DNA of 64,000 nucleotides from positions 1,426,001-1,490,000 of the forward strand of contig NZ_QHKM01000001.1 of NCBI RefSeq assembly GCF_003258365.1, given 5' to 3'. Under the pieces are notes generated by a model, which ran no database searches, was not told the DNA's origin, and was given only the letters and a program-made list of their open reading frames with translations. The DNA is from Hymenobacter edaphi. Lineage in GTDB: Bacteria; Bacteroidota; Bacteroidia; Cytophagales; Hymenobacteraceae. Shown in pieces: positions 54,779 to 62,758 of the stretch. The first letter of the stretch is position 1; each line of letters begins with the position of its first letter. The position numbers and the translations under genes are program-made.

Positions 54779-55066
54779 ATGTCCCAGAAAGAATGGCCGC
54801 TGTGGGAAGTTTTCATCCGCAGCAAGCAGGGCCTCGACCATAAGCACGTGGGCTCACTGCACGCCGCCGACGCCGAAATGGCCGTCCAGAACGCCCGCGA
54901 CGTGTACACCCGCCGCCTCGAAGGCGTGAGCATCTGGGTGGTAGAGTCCAAGCACGTGCACGCCTCCAACCCCGACGACGCGGCCGCCTTCTACGAGCCG
55001 GCCAACGACAAAATCTACCGCCACCCCACGTTCTACACGGTGCCGGACTCCATCAAGCACATGTAA
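54779..55066 (+). CDS. paaB: 1,2-phenylacetyl-CoA epoxidase subunit PaaB
   Basis: A 95-residue structural subunit of the epoxidase. The family core WPLWEVFIRSKQGLDHKHVGSLHAADAEMAVQNARDVYTRR and GVSIWVVES are present. PaaB joins two PaaAC heterodimers into the larger complex in E. coli. The ATG lies 9 nt after the nested repeat, and 11 nt separate its stop from paaC, so paaB and paaC are surely co-transcribed. Confidence 0.96.
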   Translation: MSQKEWPLWEVFIRSKQGLDHKHVGSLHAADAEMAVQNARDVYTRRLEGVSIWVVESKHVHASNPDDAAAFYEPANDKIYRHPTFYTVPDSIKHM

Positions 55067-55077
55067 TCCGGCTGACC

Positions 55078-55875
55078 ATGCAGGAAACCCACACCATCGT
55101 CGTGCCCGACGTGTCGGCCGAAGTGCGCCAGCAGCTGCTTGACTACGTGCTGCAGCTGGCCGATACCAGCCTGATCCTGGCCCACCGCCTCTCGGAGTGG
55201 TGCGGGCACGGCCCCATTCTGGAGCAGGACCTGGCCATGGCCAATATCTCGCTCGACCTGCTGGGCGAGGCGCGCAGCTACTACCAGTACGCCGCCGAGC
55301 TGGAAGGCCGGGGCCGCACCGAGGACGACCTGGCCTACCTGCGCAGCGCTGTGGAGTACCGCAACCCCTTGCTGGTGGAGCAGCCCAACGGGGACTTCGC
55401 CCACACCATCGTGCGGCAGTTTCTGTACGACGCCTTCCACTACCACCTGCTGCTGCAGCTGCAGGCCGGCCCCGATCAGCAGCTGGCCGCCATTGCCGAA
55501 AAATCGGTGAAGGAAGCCGCCTACCACGTGAAATGGAGCGCCGAGTGGATCATCCGCCTCGGCGACGGCACCAACGAAAGCCGCCGCCGCGTGGAAGCTG
55601 CCATCAACGCCCTCTGGCGCTACAGCGGCGAGCTGACCACGCCCTCGGCCACCGAGCAGGCCCTGCAACAGGCCGGCTTCGTGCCCGATTACGCCGCCAT
55701 TCAAGGGCAGATCGACGAGCACGTGGCGCGGGTATTCGCGGAAGCCACGCTGCCGGTGCCGCAGGGCGTATTTATGCAGAAGGGCGGCAAAACCGGCCGC
55801 CACTCCGAGCACCTGGGCTACCTACTGGCCGAGCTGCAGTACCTGCAGCGCACCTATCCGGGCCTGACCTGGTAG
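55078..55875 (+). CDS. paaC: 1,2-phenylacetyl-CoA epoxidase subunit PaaC
   Basis: A 265-residue ferritin-like subunit that pairs with PaaA. The pattern YVLQLADTSLILAHRLSEWCGHGPILEQDLAMANISLDLLGEAR and AEKSVKEAAYHVKWSAEWIIRLGDGT is characteristic. The subunit keeps the fold but does not hold the catalytic iron centre in characterised systems. It is followed by a 92-bp dispersed repeat that runs into the start of paaD. Confidence 0.96.
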   Translation: MQETHTIVVPDVSAEVRQQLLDYVLQLADTSLILAHRLSEWCGHGPILEQDLAMANISLDLLGEARSYYQYAAELEGRGRTEDDLAYLRSAVEYRNPLLVEQPNGDFAHTIVRQFLYDAFHYHLLLQLQAGPDQQLAAIAEKSVKEAAYHVKWSAEWIIRLGDGTNESRRRVEAAINALWRYSGELTTPSATEQALQQAGFVPDYAAIQGQIDEHVARVFAEATLPVPQGVFMQKGGKTGRHSEHLGYLLAELQYLQRTYPGLTW

Positions 55876-55900
55876 AGCCCGAACGCTAATCCATTCTGAA

Positions 55901-55992
55901 CGTCATGCTGAGCGAAGTCGAAGCATCTCTACTGATAGTAATTTCTTATTCAACGAAGCGGGAGAGATGCTTCGACTTCGCTCAGCATGACG
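55901..55992. repeat. Dispersed inverted repeat with perfect 30-bp arms between paaC and paaD
   Basis: The left arm (55901-55930), beginning CGTCATGCTGAGCGAAGTCG, is perfectly complementary to the right arm (55963-55992). A 32-nt centre holds AGTAATTTCTTATTCAACGA. It is the best preserved copy in the window. The right arm ends in CAGCATGACG, and its ATG is the start codon of paaD. Confidence 0.9.
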
Positions 55993-56496
55993 CCCAATAA
56001 CAACTCACCCTTCCCCACCGAGGACCGCATCTGGCAGCTGCTGGAAGAAGTATCCGACCCCGAGGTGCCGGTGCTCAGCATCCTGGACCTGGGCATCGTG
56101 CGCGGGGTGCGGCTGGAGGGCGAGGAGGTGCACGTGACCATCACGCCGACGTATTCGGGCTGCCCGGCCATGAACACCATTGCCACCGATATCCGGCTGC
56201 GGCTGCTGGCCGAGGGCATCACCAAGCTGCACATCCATAACCAGCTCAGTCCGGCCTGGACGACGGCCTGGATGTCGGAGGCCGGCAAGCAGAAGCTGGA
56301 GGCCTACGGCATTGCCCCGCCCCAGGACGCCACCGGCCACGTGCTGAACCTGTTCGGGCAGGACCCGGTGCTGCGCTGCCCGCACTGCCAGTCCACCAAC
56401 ACCCGGCTCATCAGCCAGTTCGGCTCCACCGCCTGCAAAGCGCATTACCAGTGCAACGACTGCCTGGAGCCTTTTGATTACTTCAAGTGCCACTGA
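55987..56496 (+). CDS. paaD: Phenylacetate degradation protein PaaD (MIP18/DUF59 domain)
   Basis: A 169-residue protein needed for phenylacetyl-CoA epoxidation, probably by supporting Fe-S assembly in PaaE. The DUF59 part has IWQLLEEVSDPEVPVLSILDLGIVRGV and TPTYSGCPAMNTIATDI; the C-terminal zinc ribbon has Cys pairs CPHC and CNDC. The only plausible start, ATG 55987, lies inside the right arm of the dispersed inverted repeat, so the first residues (MTP) come from repeat DNA. This implies the repeat inserted at or defines the gene's 5' end. A strong hairpin would occlude the start. Confidence 0.94.
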   Translation: MTPNNNSPFPTEDRIWQLLEEVSDPEVPVLSILDLGIVRGVRLEGEEVHVTITPTYSGCPAMNTIATDIRLRLLAEGITKLHIHNQLSPAWTTAWMSEAGKQKLEAYGIAPPQDATGHVLNLFGQDPVLRCPHCQSTNTRLISQFGSTACKAHYQCNDCLEPFDYFKCH

Positions 56497-56505
56497 TTGG
56501 CCTTC

Positions 56506-56623
56506 AGCCCGTCATGTCGAGCTTGCCGAGACATCTCGCGTGCTGACTTCCACAAGTAACTTCTGTTCAACGAGCAGAATACTATCAGGCGAGATGTCTC
56601 GGCTGCGCTTGACATGACGGGCT
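56506..56623. repeat. Dispersed inverted repeat between paaD and paaH
   Basis: The outer arms AGCCCGTCATGTCGAGCTTG and its near complement (ending GACATGACGGGCT) enclose inner arms CCGAGACATCTCGC and GCGAGATGTCTCGG. The centre has TTCTGTTCAACGAGCAGAA, itself a small palindrome, and shares the TTCAACGA motif with the copy at 55901. It begins 10 nt after the paaD stop. Confidence 0.85.
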
Positions 56624-56665
56624 AATGACCTGACTCCTGACCCTTCCCTCCTACCTTATTCCCGC

Positions 56666-57862
56666 ATGGAAAAGATTACCATCGGCATCATCGGCAGCGG
56701 CGCCATGGGCGCGGGCATTGCGCAGGTGGTAGCCCAGGCCGGCCACCCCGTGTTCCTGTTCGACCTGAACGCCGCCGCCCTGCAGCGCGCCACCGTCGGT
56801 ATCGGCACCAACCTGCGCAAGCTCGCCGAAAAGGGCAAGCTCGATTCGGCCGACGCGGAGGCCGCCATTGCCCGCGTGCGCACCTGCTCCGAGCTGCAGT
56901 GCTTCGCCGCCTGCGGGCTGGTCATCGAGGCCATTGTGGAGGAATTGGGCGTGAAGCAGGCCGTGTTCCGCGACGTGGAGGCGGTGGTACCGGCCAGCTG
57001 CGTACTGGCCACGAATACCTCGTCCCTCTCCATTGCCAGCATTGCCGCGGCCTGCCAGCGGCCCGAGCGGTTTATCGGCATCCACTTCTTCAACCCTGCC
57101 CCGCTGATGCAGCTGGTGGAAGTTATTCCGGCGGTGCAGACCCGCGCCGGGCTGGCCGACGAAACCAAGGCGCTGGTGCAGAGCTGGGGCAAGCTGCCGG
57201 TGGTCTGCAAGGACACGCCGGGCTTTATCGTCAACCGCATTGCCCGGCCCTACTACGGCGAGGCCATCCGGCTGCTGGAAGAAGGCGTGGCCGACGCGGC
57301 CACCATCGATTGGGCCCTGACCGAGTTGGGCGGCTTCCGCATGGGCCCGTTCGCGCTGATGGACTTCATCGGCCACGACGTGAACTACCGCGTCACCGAG
57401 TCGGTCTTCACCGCTTTCTTCTTCGACCCGCGCTTCAAGCCCTCGTTCACCCAGAAGCGCCTGTTCGAGGCCGGCTACTACGGCCGCAAATCGGGCCGCG
57501 GCTTCTACGACTACCGCGACGGCGCCACCACGCCCGAGCCCACCCGCGACCCGGCCCTGGGCCACCAGATTCTGCAGCGCGTGCTGGCCATGCTCATCAA
57601 CGAAGCCGTGGACGCGCTGGCGCTGAACGTGGCCTCGCAGGACGACCTGGAGCTGGCCATGACCAAGGGCGTGAACTACCCCAAAGGCCTGCTGCGCTGG
57701 GCCGACGAGCTGGGCCTGCCCGCCGTGCTCCAAACCCTCGACGCACTCTACGACGAATACCACGAGGACCGCTACCGCGCCAGCCCGCTGCTGCGCCGCC
57801 GCGTCAGAGCCGGTCAGACGTTCTTTCCCGCGCCGGTAGCCGCCGGCACCCACTCCGCATGA
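56666..57862 (+). CDS. paaH: 3-hydroxyacyl-CoA dehydrogenase (PaaH-type)
   Basis: A 398-residue NAD-dependent dehydrogenase that oxidises 3-hydroxyadipyl-CoA late in phenylacetate degradation. The Rossmann motif GIIGSGAMGAGIAQVVAQAGH starts it; HFFNPAPLMQLVEVI and KDTPGFIVNRI, with the catalytic His-Glu region, are intact. The C-terminal domain is duplicated in part (FIGHDVNYRVTESVF and later MTKGVNYPKGLLRWADELG). The shorter length than E. coli PaaH (475) reflects a reduced C-terminus. Its stop overlaps the paaY ATG (ATGA). A TACCTTAT box lies 7 nt upstream, a weak own promoter. Confidence 0.93.
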   Translation: MEKITIGIIGSGAMGAGIAQVVAQAGHPVFLFDLNAAALQRATVGIGTNLRKLAEKGKLDSADAEAAIARVRTCSELQCFAACGLVIEAIVEELGVKQAVFRDVEAVVPASCVLATNTSSLSIASIAAACQRPERFIGIHFFNPAPLMQLVEVIPAVQTRAGLADETKALVQSWGKLPVVCKDTPGFIVNRIARPYYGEAIRLLEEGVADAATIDWALTELGGFRMGPFALMDFIGHDVNYRVTESVFTAFFFDPRFKPSFTQKRLFEAGYYGRKSGRGFYDYRDGATTPEPTRDPALGHQILQRVLAMLINEAVDALALNVASQDDLELAMTKGVNYPKGLLRWADELGLPAVLQTLDALYDEYHEDRYRASPLLRRRVRAGQTFFPAPVAAGTHSA

Positions 57863-58461
57863 TTTATTCCTTCAACGGTATCGTACCGGTCGTGCACGAA
57901 ACGGCCTTTGTGCACCCGCAGGCCACGGTGACCGGCAACGTTATCATCGGCCGGCAGGTGTACATCGGTCCTGGCGCGGCCATTCGCGGCGACTGGGGCC
58001 AGATTATCATCGAGGACGGCTGCAACGTGCAGGAAAACTGCACGTTGCATATGTTTCCGGGCACCACCGTGCGCCTGATGGAAATGGCCCACATCGGGCA
58101 CGGGGCCATCATTCACGGCGCCACCGTGGGCCGCAACGTGCTGGTGGGCATGAACGCCGTCGTCATGGACCGCGTGGTCATCGGCGACGAAAGCATCATC
58201 GGCGCGCTGAGCTTTATCCGGGCCGACGAGGTGATTCCGCCGCGCAGCCTGGTGGTGGGCAATCCGCACAAGATTATCCGCCAGGTGAGCGACGACATGC
58301 TGGCCTGGAAAACCGAGGGCACGCAGGTATACATGCAGCTCCCGGCCGACCTGCACGCCACCCTGCAGCCCTGCGAGCCGCTGCGCGAAGTGCCCGCCGA
58401 CCGCGCCGTGCAGGCCGGCGGCTACGGCACCTGGGCCGAGCGCAAGGCTCAGTCGGAATAA
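57859..58461 (+). CDS. paaY: PaaY-like hexapeptide-repeat thioesterase
   Basis: A 200-residue left-handed beta-helix protein of the gamma-carbonic anhydrase/PaaY group. PaaY in E. coli hydrolyses stalled CoA thioesters of the pathway. Hexapeptide turns run through ATVTGNVIIGRQVYIGPGAAIRGD, with metal-binding His in MAHIGHGAIIHGA. The end (GGYGTWAERKAQ) is typical of PaaY. ATG 57859 overlaps the paaH stop by four bases, so translation is coupled. It is the last gene before the operon terminator. Confidence 0.93.
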   Translation: MIYSFNGIVPVVHETAFVHPQATVTGNVIIGRQVYIGPGAAIRGDWGQIIIEDGCNVQENCTLHMFPGTTVRLMEMAHIGHGAIIHGATVGRNVLVGMNAVVMDRVVIGDESIIGALSFIRADEVIPPRSLVVGNPHKIIRQVSDDMLAWKTEGTQVYMQLPADLHATLQPCEPLREVPADRAVQAGGYGTWAERKAQSE

Positions 58462-58509
58462 CCACGGCCGGCCCGAACGGCAGTGCTTTCATCAGCCGAT
58501 GCAACAACC

Positions 58510-58540
58510 AAAGGCCGCTCAGCTTGCTGAGCGGCCTTTT
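58510..58540 (+). terminator. Intrinsic terminator of the paa cluster
   Basis: The arms AAAGGCCGCTCAGC and GCTGAGCGGCCTTT form a perfect 14-bp stem with a 2-nt loop and a following T run. It lies about 50 bp after the paaY stop. Confidence 0.93.
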
Positions 58541-58849
58541 TCGTAACCTTTAGGCAGCTATTATCCGCCCTTGCCGTAGTCAGTGCTTTTGCGTTGAGAA
58601 ACCTCTGGCCAGGCCCTTATCAATCTGCTGGCCGCGTCACGTTGTCGAATCCAGCCTGATTATTTGAAATTCTTACTGGTTGCTTTGATTGTCGTTACCC
58701 GCTCCGCTGCAAGGCAGGGGACCTTTGTGTTGTGCTTTTCGAGTCGGCGGCACGCATTGCAAGTCACCTTAGCTGGCGCCGATGGTATTGCTTAAGCATC
58801 TGGCCTTAAGCCAGCCGCCGATGCGCCCTCCTACTCGTATTTACCTCTT
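58541..58849. other. Gap without gene before the cupin cluster
   Basis: About 310 bases of lower GC than the surroundings contain no convincing gene or RNA. A TATTTACC box at 58838-58845 lies just before the first cupin ATG and may be a weak leaderless promoter. No repeat family was recognised. Confidence 0.5.
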
Positions 58850-59260
58850 ATGAGCAACCCAACCAACACTCCTCAGTCGCTGGCCGGCACCAAGCGCGGC
58901 CCGGCCGAATACTTCACCGGCACCGCCTGGGTGACCATGCTCGTCGGGGCCAACCCCACCGACTGCACCGTGGGCGACGTGACCTTTGAGCCAGGGGCGC
59001 GCAACAACTGGCACGCCCACCCGGCCGGGCAGCTGCTGGTGGTGACGGCCGGCCGGGGCTACTACCAGGAGCAGGGTCAGCCAGCCCGCCTGCTACGGCC
59101 CGGCGACGCGGTGAGCATTGCCCCTGGCGTGGTGCACTGGCACGGCGCCACCGCCGACAGCCTCTTTACTCACCTGGCCGTCAATCCTGGCGTCGGCCAG
59201 GGCGTGGCCGACTGGCGGCAGCCCGTCACGGACGAAGAATACCGCGCCGCACACCAGTAA
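58850..59260 (+). CDS. Cytosolic single-domain cupin protein
   Basis: A 136-residue cupin with both metal-binding motifs: GARNNWHAHPAGQLLVVTAGRGYYQEQGQ (His, His and Gln) and VVHWHGAT (His). No signal peptide is present. It resembles cupins found with carboxymuconolactone decarboxylases and reductases under AraC control. A second, exported cupin (60045) shares the WHxHPAGQ, GYYQE and VxHWHGA blocks, so they are paralogues. The substrate is unknown. Confidence 0.88.
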   Translation: MSNPTNTPQSLAGTKRGPAEYFTGTAWVTMLVGANPTDCTVGDVTFEPGARNNWHAHPAGQLLVVTAGRGYYQEQGQPARLLRPGDAVSIAPGVVHWHGATADSLFTHLAVNPGVGQGVADWRQPVTDEEYRAAHQ

Positions 59261-59432
59261 GGCCCTCTTAAGAACGCCTCGCGCGCAGCTGCCGCTTCAG
59301 TTCACCTCAGCATCGGACTTCCCGGCGGGCAGAGCACTCCGCAGCGGGTACCACCCATCATAGCGAAACGGCGGTGGGTGAGCCGCAGACCGACGCGGCG
59401 CGTGCTGAAGCAATACCCTACCAGCCGAACCC

Positions 59433-60005
59433 ATGGAACCCCAAGCCCGAACCATTTTTGAGCGGGAGCTGGCCGGCGAGCTTATTTCCCTCGACGACCC
59501 GGACTACCCGCTGATTTACGCCGTCATCCGTAAGGCCATCCGGCTCACCTCGGAGCTGAACGCCATGCCGGTGGACGACAACGCGCAGGTTAACCGCGCG
59601 TTCAGCCAGCTCATCGACCGGCCCGTCGACGACACGTTCTTCCTGATTCCGCCCTTCTACACCGACTTCGGCCACAACATCCGCATCGGCCGGAACGTGT
59701 TCGTGAACCACGCCTGTACCTTCATGGACCGCGGCGGTATCACGCTGGAAGACAACGTGCTGATCGGGCCGAAGGTGAACCTCATCACCACCAACCACCC
59801 CACCGAGCCGGGGCAGCGCCGCAGCACCTATTCCAGGCCCATCGTCATCCGGCAGGGCGCCTGGCTAGGGGCCAACGCGACGGTGATGCCCGGCGTGACC
59901 ATCGGCGAAAACGCCATTGTGGGCGCTGGCGCGGTGGTGACCAAGGATGTGCCGGCCGGCTGCATCGTGGCGGGCGTACCGGCTCGGGTGGTTAAGCACC
60001 TGTAA
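59433..60005 (+). CDS. Maltose/galactoside O-acetyltransferase-like enzyme
   Basis: A 190-residue hexapeptide acetyltransferase of the LacA/Maa type. N-terminal helices (MEPQARTIFERELAGELISLDDPDY) precede the left-handed beta-helix with FYTDFGHNIRIGRNVFVNHACTFMDRG, catalytic His in ITTNHPTEP and the usual end VAGVPARVVKHL. It transfers acetyl from acetyl-CoA to a sugar. It lies between the two cupin genes, with gaps of 172 and 39 bp, and shares the plus strand. Confidence 0.92.
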   Translation: MEPQARTIFERELAGELISLDDPDYPLIYAVIRKAIRLTSELNAMPVDDNAQVNRAFSQLIDRPVDDTFFLIPPFYTDFGHNIRIGRNVFVNHACTFMDRGGITLEDNVLIGPKVNLITTNHPTEPGQRRSTYSRPIVIRQGAWLGANATVMPGVTIGENAIVGAGAVVTKDVPAGCIVAGVPARVVKHL

Positions 60006-60044
60006 GCAGCCGACCCTACAGAACGCACCACTTAATCCCCGACC

Positions 60045-60539
60045 ATGAAACGCATTGCACTGACTTCTGTCCTGGCCGTAAGTACCGGCCTGGCCACTTT
60101 CGCCCAGACCACTCCGCCGGCGCCCGCCGCCAAATCAGCCGCGGCCCCGGGCGCCATCTTTCCCAAGGGCGAGCGGGCGCCGGCCCAGAATTTCACCGGT
60201 GAGGTGCACGTGTATCCGCTGGTGAAGGACGAGCCGGCTTTCAACTGCACGAGCAGCAGCGTGAGCTTTTCGCCCGGCGCCCGCTCGAACTGGCACCGGC
60301 ACCCGGCGGGCCAGATTCTGATGGTGACCGGCGGCGTGGGCTACTACCAGGAAAAGGGCCAGCCGGTGCGGCTGCTGCGCCAGGGCGAGGTGGTGAAGGC
60401 CCGGCCCGGCGTGGAGCACTGGCACGGGGCCTCGCCCCGGCAGGCCATGACGCACATTGCCCTCAACGTCAACACCGAACAGGGCGTCGTGACCTGGGGC
60501 CGGGCGGTGACCGACCAGGAATACAATAGCTACAAGTGA
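60045..60539 (+). CDS. Exported cupin protein
   Basis: A 164-residue cupin with a signal peptide (ALTSVLAVSTGLATFAQ). Metal-binding motifs are GARSNWHRHPAGQILMVTGGVGYYQEKGQ and VEHWHGAS. It is a paralogue of the cytosolic cupin 790 bp upstream but is exported. The pair may act on related compounds in two compartments, an inference. Its stop is 12 bp before the cyclophilin-like gene, so they form one transcript. Confidence 0.9.
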   Translation: MKRIALTSVLAVSTGLATFAQTTPPAPAAKSAAAPGAIFPKGERAPAQNFTGEVHVYPLVKDEPAFNCTSSSVSFSPGARSNWHRHPAGQILMVTGGVGYYQEKGQPVRLLRQGEVVKARPGVEHWHGASPRQAMTHIALNVNTEQGVVTWGRAVTDQEYNSYK

Positions 60540-60551
60540 CTGTCCAGCCCG

Positions 60552-60911
60552 ATGGAGCCGCCCAAACTGCGCATTAGCGTGGGCGCGCAGGTGCTGACCG
60601 CCACGCTGTACGACAACGCCGCGGCCCGCGACTTTGCCGCCCTGCTGCCGCTCACGCTTACCCTGCAGGACTACGCCGGCACCGAGAAAATCAGCGACTT
60701 GCCCGCGCGGCTCTCAACCCAGGGCGCCCCTGCCGGGCACACGCCCGCGGCCGGTGAACTGGCCTACTACGCGCCCTGGGGCAATCTGGCCTTGTTTTAC
60801 CGCGACTTCCGCTACTCCGCCGGCTTAGTGGTGCTGGGCAAGCTGGAGGGCGACGTGGAGGCGTTTCGCGCGGCCGGCCCGGTGACGGTGAAGCTGGAAT
60901 TGCTGCCTTGA
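60552..60911 (+). CDS. Cyclophilin-like fold protein
   Basis: A 119-residue cytosolic protein matching the cyclophilin-like family that is fused or linked to flavodoxins: LRISVGAQVLTATLYDNAAARDFAALLPLTLTLQDYAGTEKISDLP, YYAPWGNLALFYRDFRYSAGLVVLGKLEG. No signal peptide is seen. The function is not established. It commonly co-occurs with cupins and oxidoreductases under AraC regulators, as here. Confidence 0.9.
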   Translation: MEPPKLRISVGAQVLTATLYDNAAARDFAALLPLTLTLQDYAGTEKISDLPARLSTQGAPAGHTPAAGELAYYAPWGNLALFYRDFRYSAGLVVLGKLEGDVEAFRAAGPVTVKLELLP

Positions 60912-60996
60912 CGCGGCGGCTCGGCAGGGCCAGGCGCCTGTTCCCACTGCCCGCCTGGTAAAAGCCATTGTTCCCCTTCTCCTTTCGTTTGCGCTT

Positions 60997-61971
60997 ATGT
61001 CGGCAACAAAACCCCAGCTGCCCGCGTCTGTTATAGGCTTACAGCAACGCCGCCGGTTGGCCAAAGCGCTGAGCAACCCCATGACCACGTCACGCGCCTT
61101 CTCGCAGCCGGCTACGGACTTCGCCACCACGGACATCGAAGTGCTGACCATGCACGAAGCCCGCTGCGGCATGAGCAACTTCGACCGCCGCGACATGTTC
61201 AAGGTGGTGCTGGTGGTGGAGGGCGCCAATGAGCTGCACTACACCACCCGTAGCTACGCCGTCGACCGGCCCGCGCTGGTGTTTACCAACCGCCTGATTC
61301 CTTACGCCTGGGAAGTAGTCGAAGGCTCCACCGACCAACAGGGCCACCTGTGCTGCTTCTCCGAGTCATTTCTGCATTCGGCCATGCGCGGCGTGAGCCT
61401 GAAAGACACCGTGCTCTACAAGGTGGAAGGCAACCCGGTGTACTTTCTCGACGCGGAGCAACTGCGCTACTTCACCGACGCCTTCACCCGCATGCGCCGG
61501 GATTTGCAGTCGGACTACGCCCACAAGGACGATTTGCTGCGCAACCAGCTTTCCATCATCATTCACGAAGCGGCCCGCCTGCAGCCGGCCACGGCCCAGC
61601 ACGCGCCGGCTAATGCAGCCGAGCGCATCACCTCGCTGTTTCTGAACCTGCTGGAGGTGCAGTTCCCGGTCACGGCGCAGCTGCGGGAGCCGGTGCTGAA
61701 ATCCGCCAGCGACTACGCCGACCGCATGGCCGTGCACGTCAACCACCTGAATGCCATGGTGAAGGAGGTGACGGGCAAGTCGACCACCAGCCACATCAAC
61801 GAGCGGCTGGTAATGGAAGCCAAGCTGCTGCTGGCCCACACTGCCTGGAGCGTGGGCGAAATTGCCTACAGCCTGGGCTTTGAGTACCCCACATACTTCA
61901 ACAACTTCTTCAAGAAGCACACCGGCATCACCCCACTCACTTTCCGCCGCGCCCACCTGGCCGTGGCCTGA
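60997..61971 (+). CDS. AraC family transcriptional regulator
   Basis: A 324-residue regulator. The C-terminal HTH_18 domain (about 220-320) has MAVHVNHLNAMVKEVTGKSTTSHINERLVMEAKLLLAHTAWSVGEIAYSLGFEYPTYFNNFFKKHTGITPLTFR. The N-terminal part is an AraC-type cupin-like sensor (FKVVLVVEGANELHYTTRSYAVDRPALVFTN). ATG 61081 is an alternative start. It follows the cupin cluster on the same strand, 85 bp after the cyclophilin-like gene, and is the obvious candidate regulator of it. Confidence 0.93.
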   Translation: MSATKPQLPASVIGLQQRRRLAKALSNPMTTSRAFSQPATDFATTDIEVLTMHEARCGMSNFDRRDMFKVVLVVEGANELHYTTRSYAVDRPALVFTNRLIPYAWEVVEGSTDQQGHLCCFSESFLHSAMRGVSLKDTVLYKVEGNPVYFLDAEQLRYFTDAFTRMRRDLQSDYAHKDDLLRNQLSIIIHEAARLQPATAQHAPANAAERITSLFLNLLEVQFPVTAQLREPVLKSASDYADRMAVHVNHLNAMVKEVTGKSTTSHINERLVMEAKLLLAHTAWSVGEIAYSLGFEYPTYFNNFFKKHTGITPLTFRRAHLAVA

Positions 61972-62268
61972 CGAGCCTTTTCGGCGGGCGTTTCACCCGT
62001 AGCTGGCGCGGCCAGCACGGCCCGTCGTCGGCCCCTCGCTCGAAATGACAGGGGCCGTCTGTTCGTCGCTGCGCTGCTCCAGCCCTGCTGGTACCGGCCA
62101 GATCCGTTGACCAGAGCCTAGCGGCTATCCAAGCGCCGGCCGGGCAGAATGCGCCGCCTGCACGGGCGCGGTTTGGTGCCGGCCCGCCAGTGCGGCTGGC
62201 AGCAATTGGGCGGAGTGCCCAATTACCGCATTTCGTCTCCTTCTTTCTGACCCGGAGGCTATAAAAAG
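61972..62268. other. Gap without gene between AraC and tRNA genes
   Basis: About 297 bases with no convincing gene. A small hairpin, GGCCCCT (62030-62036) and AGGGGCC (62050-62056), encloses CGCTCGAAATGAC, which resembles a decayed end of the dispersed repeat family. Confidence 0.5.
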
Positions 62269-62300
62269 AAACCACCCTGCAAATGCTTGCAGGGTGGTTT
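62269..62300 (-). terminator. Terminator of the tRNA-Glu operon
   Basis: The arms AAACCACCCTGCAA and its complement form a perfect 14-bp stem with a 4-nt loop. On the minus strand the stem is followed by TCTTTTTAT. It lies 12 nt after the second tRNA. Confidence 0.92.
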
Positions 62301-62312
62301 CTTTTGTTGAAG

Positions 62313-62384
62313 TAGTCCGTAGGGGAATCGAACCCCTGTTGGCAGAATGAAAATCTGCAGTCCTAACCCCTAGACGAACGGACC
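62313..62384 (-). tRNA. tRNA-Glu (anticodon TTC), second copy
   Basis: A 72-nt cloverleaf on the minus strand: acceptor GGTCCGT pairs with ACGGACT (G1-U72 wobble), D-arm with TAGGGGTTAGGAC, anticodon stem GCAGA/TCTGC with loop TTTTCAT giving anticodon TTC, and T-arm AGGGG-TTCGATT-CCCCT. CCA is not encoded. It is identical to the upstream copy. Confidence 0.96.
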
Positions 62385-62405
62385 AGGTTCAAACGGCAAT
62401 CGGAG

Positions 62406-62477
62406 TAGTCCGTAGGGGAATCGAACCCCTGTTGGCAGAATGAAAATCTGCAGTCCTAACCCCTAGACGAACGGACC
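62406..62477 (-). tRNA. tRNA-Glu (anticodon TTC), first copy
   Basis: A 72-nt tRNA identical over its full length to the copy 21 nt downstream, with anticodon TTC. A complete promoter lies upstream (62507-62536) and the terminator after the second copy, so both come from one precursor. Confidence 0.96.
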
Positions 62478-62506
62478 AGATAACCAGCCGCTGCCGTTTG
62501 ATGGTG

Positions 62507-62536
62507 CAAAGATAGACAGACCGACTTTCACCGCAA
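62507..62536 (-). promoter_or_regulatory. Promoter of the tRNA-Glu pair
   Basis: On the minus strand TTG (62536-62534) is followed after 19 nt by TATCTTTG (62514-62507), an exact match to the Bacteroidota promoter. It lies about 30 nt before the first tRNA. Confidence 0.75.
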
Positions 62537-62693
62537 TACCATGCCGTAAAAAAAGTGCCTTTGCAGATAAATTGACCTGATTTTCAGGCTGAAATTTTTC
62601 CAAGGGGCGCAATACCCCGCTCCACGGCCGTACCAGCGGCCCCGCAAGCCGGGCCGGCGCCGGGGACAAACCGGGCCAGTCGTAAAAAAAGCA

Positions 62694-62758
62694 GGCTGCC
62701 TGTCATGACGTGACACCACACCTGAGGCCACGTCAGTTGCCGCATTTGACAGGCAGCC
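62694..62758. repeat. Two-part inverted repeat upstream of the STAS-like gene
   Basis: GGCTGCCTGTCA (62694-62705) pairs perfectly with TGACAGGCAGCC (62747-62758), and the inner TGACGTG (62706-62712) pairs with CACGTCA (62729-62735). The right side holds 11 extra nt, leaving a bulge. The rest of the stretch 62541-63005 shows no gene or other element. Confidence 0.6.

Noticed and set aside
58541-58849. Possible riboswitch or small RNA before the cupin cluster
   Set aside because: No recognisable conserved RNA core or strong stem was found; only the composition differs.
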